In this document: piece after piece, positions 61,892-64,000 of the stretch
How the letters are laid out: the number at the start of each line of letters is the position of its first letter
Position numbering within the stretch: the first letter of the stretch is position 1
Assembly (NCBI RefSeq): GCF_009792895.1
Contig: NZ_WSSC01000004.1
Span: forward strand, 372,001-436,000
Length of the DNA: 64,000 bases
Source: Pigmentibacter ruber
Lineage (GTDB): Bacteria; Bdellovibrionota_B; Oligoflexia; Silvanigrellales; Silvanigrellaceae
Direction: 5' to 3'
Notes under the pieces: generated by a model
Databases searched by the model: none
Told to the model about the DNA's origin: nothing
What the model saw: the letters and a program-made list of their open reading frames with translations, nothing else
Position numbers and translations under genes: made by a program

Positions 61892-62635
61892 ATGAGTCAG
61901 AAAAGCATTTGTATCATTTTAGTTTGTCCAGAACATCCCAGAAATATTGGTGCTGTGGCTAGAGCAATGAATAATATGGGGGTATCAGAATTAAGATTAG
62001 TCAATCCCTGTGAATATTTACAGCATGGTCATGATAGCGCCATGTCTCTTGCAATGCATTCTCATGAAATACTTTTAAATGCAAAAGTATATAAATCCCT
62101 TCAAGAAGCCGTTTCTGATAAAAATTTTATTATTGGAACTACAAATAGAATTAGGGGACATCATAAATATCTTCACTCTGCCTGGACATTAAAAAATCTT
62201 TTAGAAACTAGTAATGATTACACTTTTGTTTTCGGTAGAGAATCTTCGGGTTTAACAAATTCTGAAATTGACTTATGCAATCATATTCTTACCATTCCAA
62301 CTTTTGGATCTTCACAGTCTTTAAATCTGGCTCAGGCCGTTATGATTATACTTTATGAAGTGAGTAAGTTTCTTTATTCAGATGGAAATAGTAATCCATC
62401 AAATTTGAGATATAAAACATTAGCAAAGTCAGAACATGTTGAAATATTAAAAGATAATATAATGAATTTTTTACAAAAAATAAACTATATTAAAAATGGA
62501 AATGATAAAAAAAGAAAAAGCGTTTTTTCTAAATTAGTAGCTGAAAAAAAATTAACAACTAAAGAAGTAAATATTATTCAAGGAATTATTCATAAAGCTG
62601 AAATTAAAATAGACTCTTTAATCAATAGAGGGTAA
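61892..62635 (+). CDS. TrmJ-type SPOUT RNA methyltransferase
   Basis: Probably a tRNA (cytidine/uridine-2'-O) methyltransferase; 247 residues. The knot motifs are ICIILVCPEHPRNIGAVARAMNNMGVSELRLVNP at the N-terminus, FVFGRESSGLTNSEIDLCNHILTIPTFGSSQSLNLAQAVMIILYEV in the middle, as in TrmJ/LasT. The C-terminal ~90 residues form the helical extension seen in TrmJ. It starts three bases after pcnB and is likely coupled. Its 3' end overlaps the convergent beta-propeller gene by 18 bases. Confidence 0.85.
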   Translation: MSQKSICIILVCPEHPRNIGAVARAMNNMGVSELRLVNPCEYLQHGHDSAMSLAMHSHEILLNAKVYKSLQEAVSDKNFIIGTTNRIRGHHKYLHSAWTLKNLLETSNDYTFVFGRESSGLTNSEIDLCNHILTIPTFGSSQSLNLAQAVMIILYEVSKFLYSDGNSNPSNLRYKTLAKSEHVEILKDNIMNFLQKINYIKNGNDKKRKSVFSKLVAEKKLTTKEVNIIQGIIHKAEIKIDSLINRG

Positions 62636-63748
62636 AAGATCATATTTTTTCTTAAAAGCATATATTTTATGATCAAAACCACTTACATAAAAAGCATCAT
62701 TTTCTCCGGTTAAAATATTTGAATAGATTGGCCCTCCTATTTTATAATTCCAGATTAATTTCCCTTCAGGGGAAATTTCATAAACTTTGTAATCAAAAGA
62801 TCCTATTAAAATGTTCCCAAATCTATTTATCTGAGGTTTTGAATAAACTGTTCCACCACACTCAAAATCCCATTTTTTTGTTCCATCTGGATTCATAGCA
62901 TATAACTTATGATCATATGAACCAATATAAATTGTTCCATTTTGGTCAACTTTAGGGCTAGAATAAATCATTCTTCCAGTTTTATATTGCCATTTTTTTG
63001 TTCCATTAGGATTTAAAGCATAAATATTAGAATCATATGATCCAAAATAAATTGTTCCATCTTTTGCAAAGTCAGGTGATGAATAAACAAATCCTTCTGT
63101 CTCAAATTCCCAATTCTTAACCCCATTTTTGTTAATTGAATATAACTTATTATCATTAGAGCCAATATAAATATTTCCCAATTTATCTATACTTGGACTA
63201 GCTGAATAAATGGGTGCATTTGTTTTAAATTCCCATTTTTTAATACCATTATCACTAACTGCATAAAGGTTTCCATCATTAGAACCAACATAAACGGTAC
63301 CATATTGATCAACTATTGGACTGGAGTATATATCGCCATTTGTTAAAAATTCCCATTTCTTTTTACCGTTAGGATAAATAGCATATAATTTTTTATCCGT
63401 TGAACCAAAATAAATAATACCATTTTTATCGACAAAAGGAGAAGAGTATATAGCTCCTTCAGTATAAAAATTCCATAAAATGCTACCTTTATTGTCAAAT
63501 GCATAAAGCTTTTGATCAAAAGATCCTACATACATGTTTCCATTGAATGACTTGGCAATACTTGAATATAAAATTGATCCAGTAATTATATTCCAATCAT
63601 AAATCATTTTAAAAGGAACATTTCTATTTTTTGTTCTTAGAAATCTTTCAAAGTTATTTGTATTATATGCCGCAACAGATTTCTTAATAAATACTGAATT
63701 TATAGCCACAGAAAATAATAAAATTTTAGTTAAACTGAATTTATACAT
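62618..63748 (-). CDS. Secreted PQQ-like beta-propeller repeat protein
   Basis: 376 residues with a signal peptide (MYKFSLTKILLFSVAINSVFIKKSVAA). The rest is about eight repeats of ~40 residues with the pattern IYSSP-VDxxGTIYxGSxDxKLYAxxPNGxKKWxFxT. Examples are GTIYFGSYDSNIYALNPNGTKKW and GTIYIGSYDHKLYAMNPDGTKKW. This is the PQQ-like/YncE-type propeller, as in BamB relatives, with high identity between repeats. The PQQ-binding enzyme residues are not evident, so it is more likely a binding or scaffold protein in the envelope. AGAGGTG precedes the ATG. Confidence 0.82.
   Translation of the reverse strand: MYKFSLTKILLFSVAINSVFIKKSVAAYNTNNFERFLRTKNRNVPFKMIYDWNIITGSILYSSIAKSFNGNMYVGSFDQKLYAFDNKGSILWNFYTEGAIYSSPFVDKNGIIYFGSTDKKLYAIYPNGKKKWEFLTNGDIYSSPIVDQYGTVYVGSNDGNLYAVSDNGIKKWEFKTNAPIYSASPSIDKLGNIYIGSNDNKLYSINKNGVKNWEFETEGFVYSSPDFAKDGTIYFGSYDSNIYALNPNGTKKWQYKTGRMIYSSPKVDQNGTIYIGSYDHKLYAMNPDGTKKWDFECGGTVYSKPQINRFGNILIGSFDYKVYEISPEGKLIWNYKIGGPIYSNILTGENDAFYVSGFDHKIYAFKKKYDLLPSID
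62790..63500. repeat. Tandem ~120-bp coding repeats
   Basis: Near-periodic 117-120-base units within the beta-propeller gene, for example the copies around 62874 and 62994. They encode the 40-residue blades. A coding repeat able to recombine, not a mobile element or CRISPR. Confidence 0.75.
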
Positions 63749-64000
63749 TGAAACACCTCTTCTATTATAATCAACAATCTTATTTGAATATCATAAAATC
63801 AACAGTATTTACAGAAGGAAGAGAAAAATATAATAAGATAATTATTGGTAAGTTATTAAAAATCAATTCTATAATTTTTCGATGAATATTAATTTTTAGT
63901 AACTTATATTAAAAATAATAGTACTTTATTATTAAATAAAGTACCTAAATATATTTACACCATAAAAATTCAATAAAAATATTTTTAATATTTATACAAA
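63749..64000. other. AT-rich intergenic end of window
   Basis: About 250 AT-rich bases upstream of the beta-propeller gene, with no gene visible before the window ends. Confidence 0.4.

Noticed and set aside
62790-63500. Periodic ~120-bp repeats
   Set aside because: They encode beta-propeller blades; not CRISPR or mobile DNA.

Overview
The window is AT-rich bacterial chromosome with short intergenic gaps. It reads as a Gram-negative, motile, chemotactic bacterium. Housekeeping genes look proteobacterial or Bdellovibrionota-like, and there are many signal-peptide proteins of a host- or surface-interaction type. My best guess is an Oligoflexia/Silvanigrellales-type organism; this is an inference from composition and gene content, not a database match. 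I see no prophage, insertion sequence or CRISPR array.

Layout. 1-0.7 kb: start of metG and rpoZ (minus). 0.9-4.3 kb: peptide-type ABC importer (binding protein and two permeases, no ATPase here). 4.5-10 kb: a choline operon (choX, choW, choV, a Rieske oxygenase, betA). 11-20 kb: one long chemotaxis operon (cheW, TPR-cheR, cheW, MCP, CheA with a receiver, cheB, and a receiver-SpoIIE phosphatase), preceded by a perfect 19-bp hairpin. 20-26 kb: antiporter, two HAD phosphatases, a solute-binding protein, fabF and a lipoate ligase. 26-30 kb: a PLP histidine decarboxylase, then prfA-prmC and rpmE. 30-39 kb is the accessory stretch: a DUF2807 protein, secreted unknowns, an LRR protein, a YcaO gene preceded by a 30-residue cysteine peptide and followed by a broken SET-domain gene, another broken secreted-protein gene, a beta-lactamase-fold hydrolase, a YdjM-like membrane protein and a repeat protein. 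39-47 kb: the rimP-nusA-(unknown)-infB-rbfA-truB operon (minus). 47-57 kb: a YraN-like gene, a kexin-like lipoprotein protease, trxB, an SDR, two exported or anchored phosphatases (tyrosine phosphatase, App1-type lipid phosphatase), a relic, a Spy-like protein, tRNA-Leu(UAA) and fabG. 56.4-57.4 kb: a Panacea-domain antitoxin with a two-TM partner. 57.5-64 kb: an RsmB-like methyltransferase, der, pcnB, a TrmJ-like methyltransferase and a 40-residue-repeat beta-propeller protein.

The most interesting locus is 33.26-35.22 kb (minus). A promoter-like TTGACA site and a strong ribosome-binding site precede a gene for a 30-residue peptide (two Cys near the N-terminus, basic Cys-free tail). Then come a stand-alone YcaO gene and remnants of a SET-domain methyltransferase. 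This looks like a ribosomal peptide modification (RiPP) operon of unusual make-up. Second is the Panacea/two-TM pair with a palindrome at its promoter. Third is the choline operon, which joins BetA with a Rieske oxygenase that either duplicates choline oxidation or demethylates betaine.

Many start codons were moved inward from the longest open frame to an ATG with a Shine-Dalgarno sequence; each entry says so.
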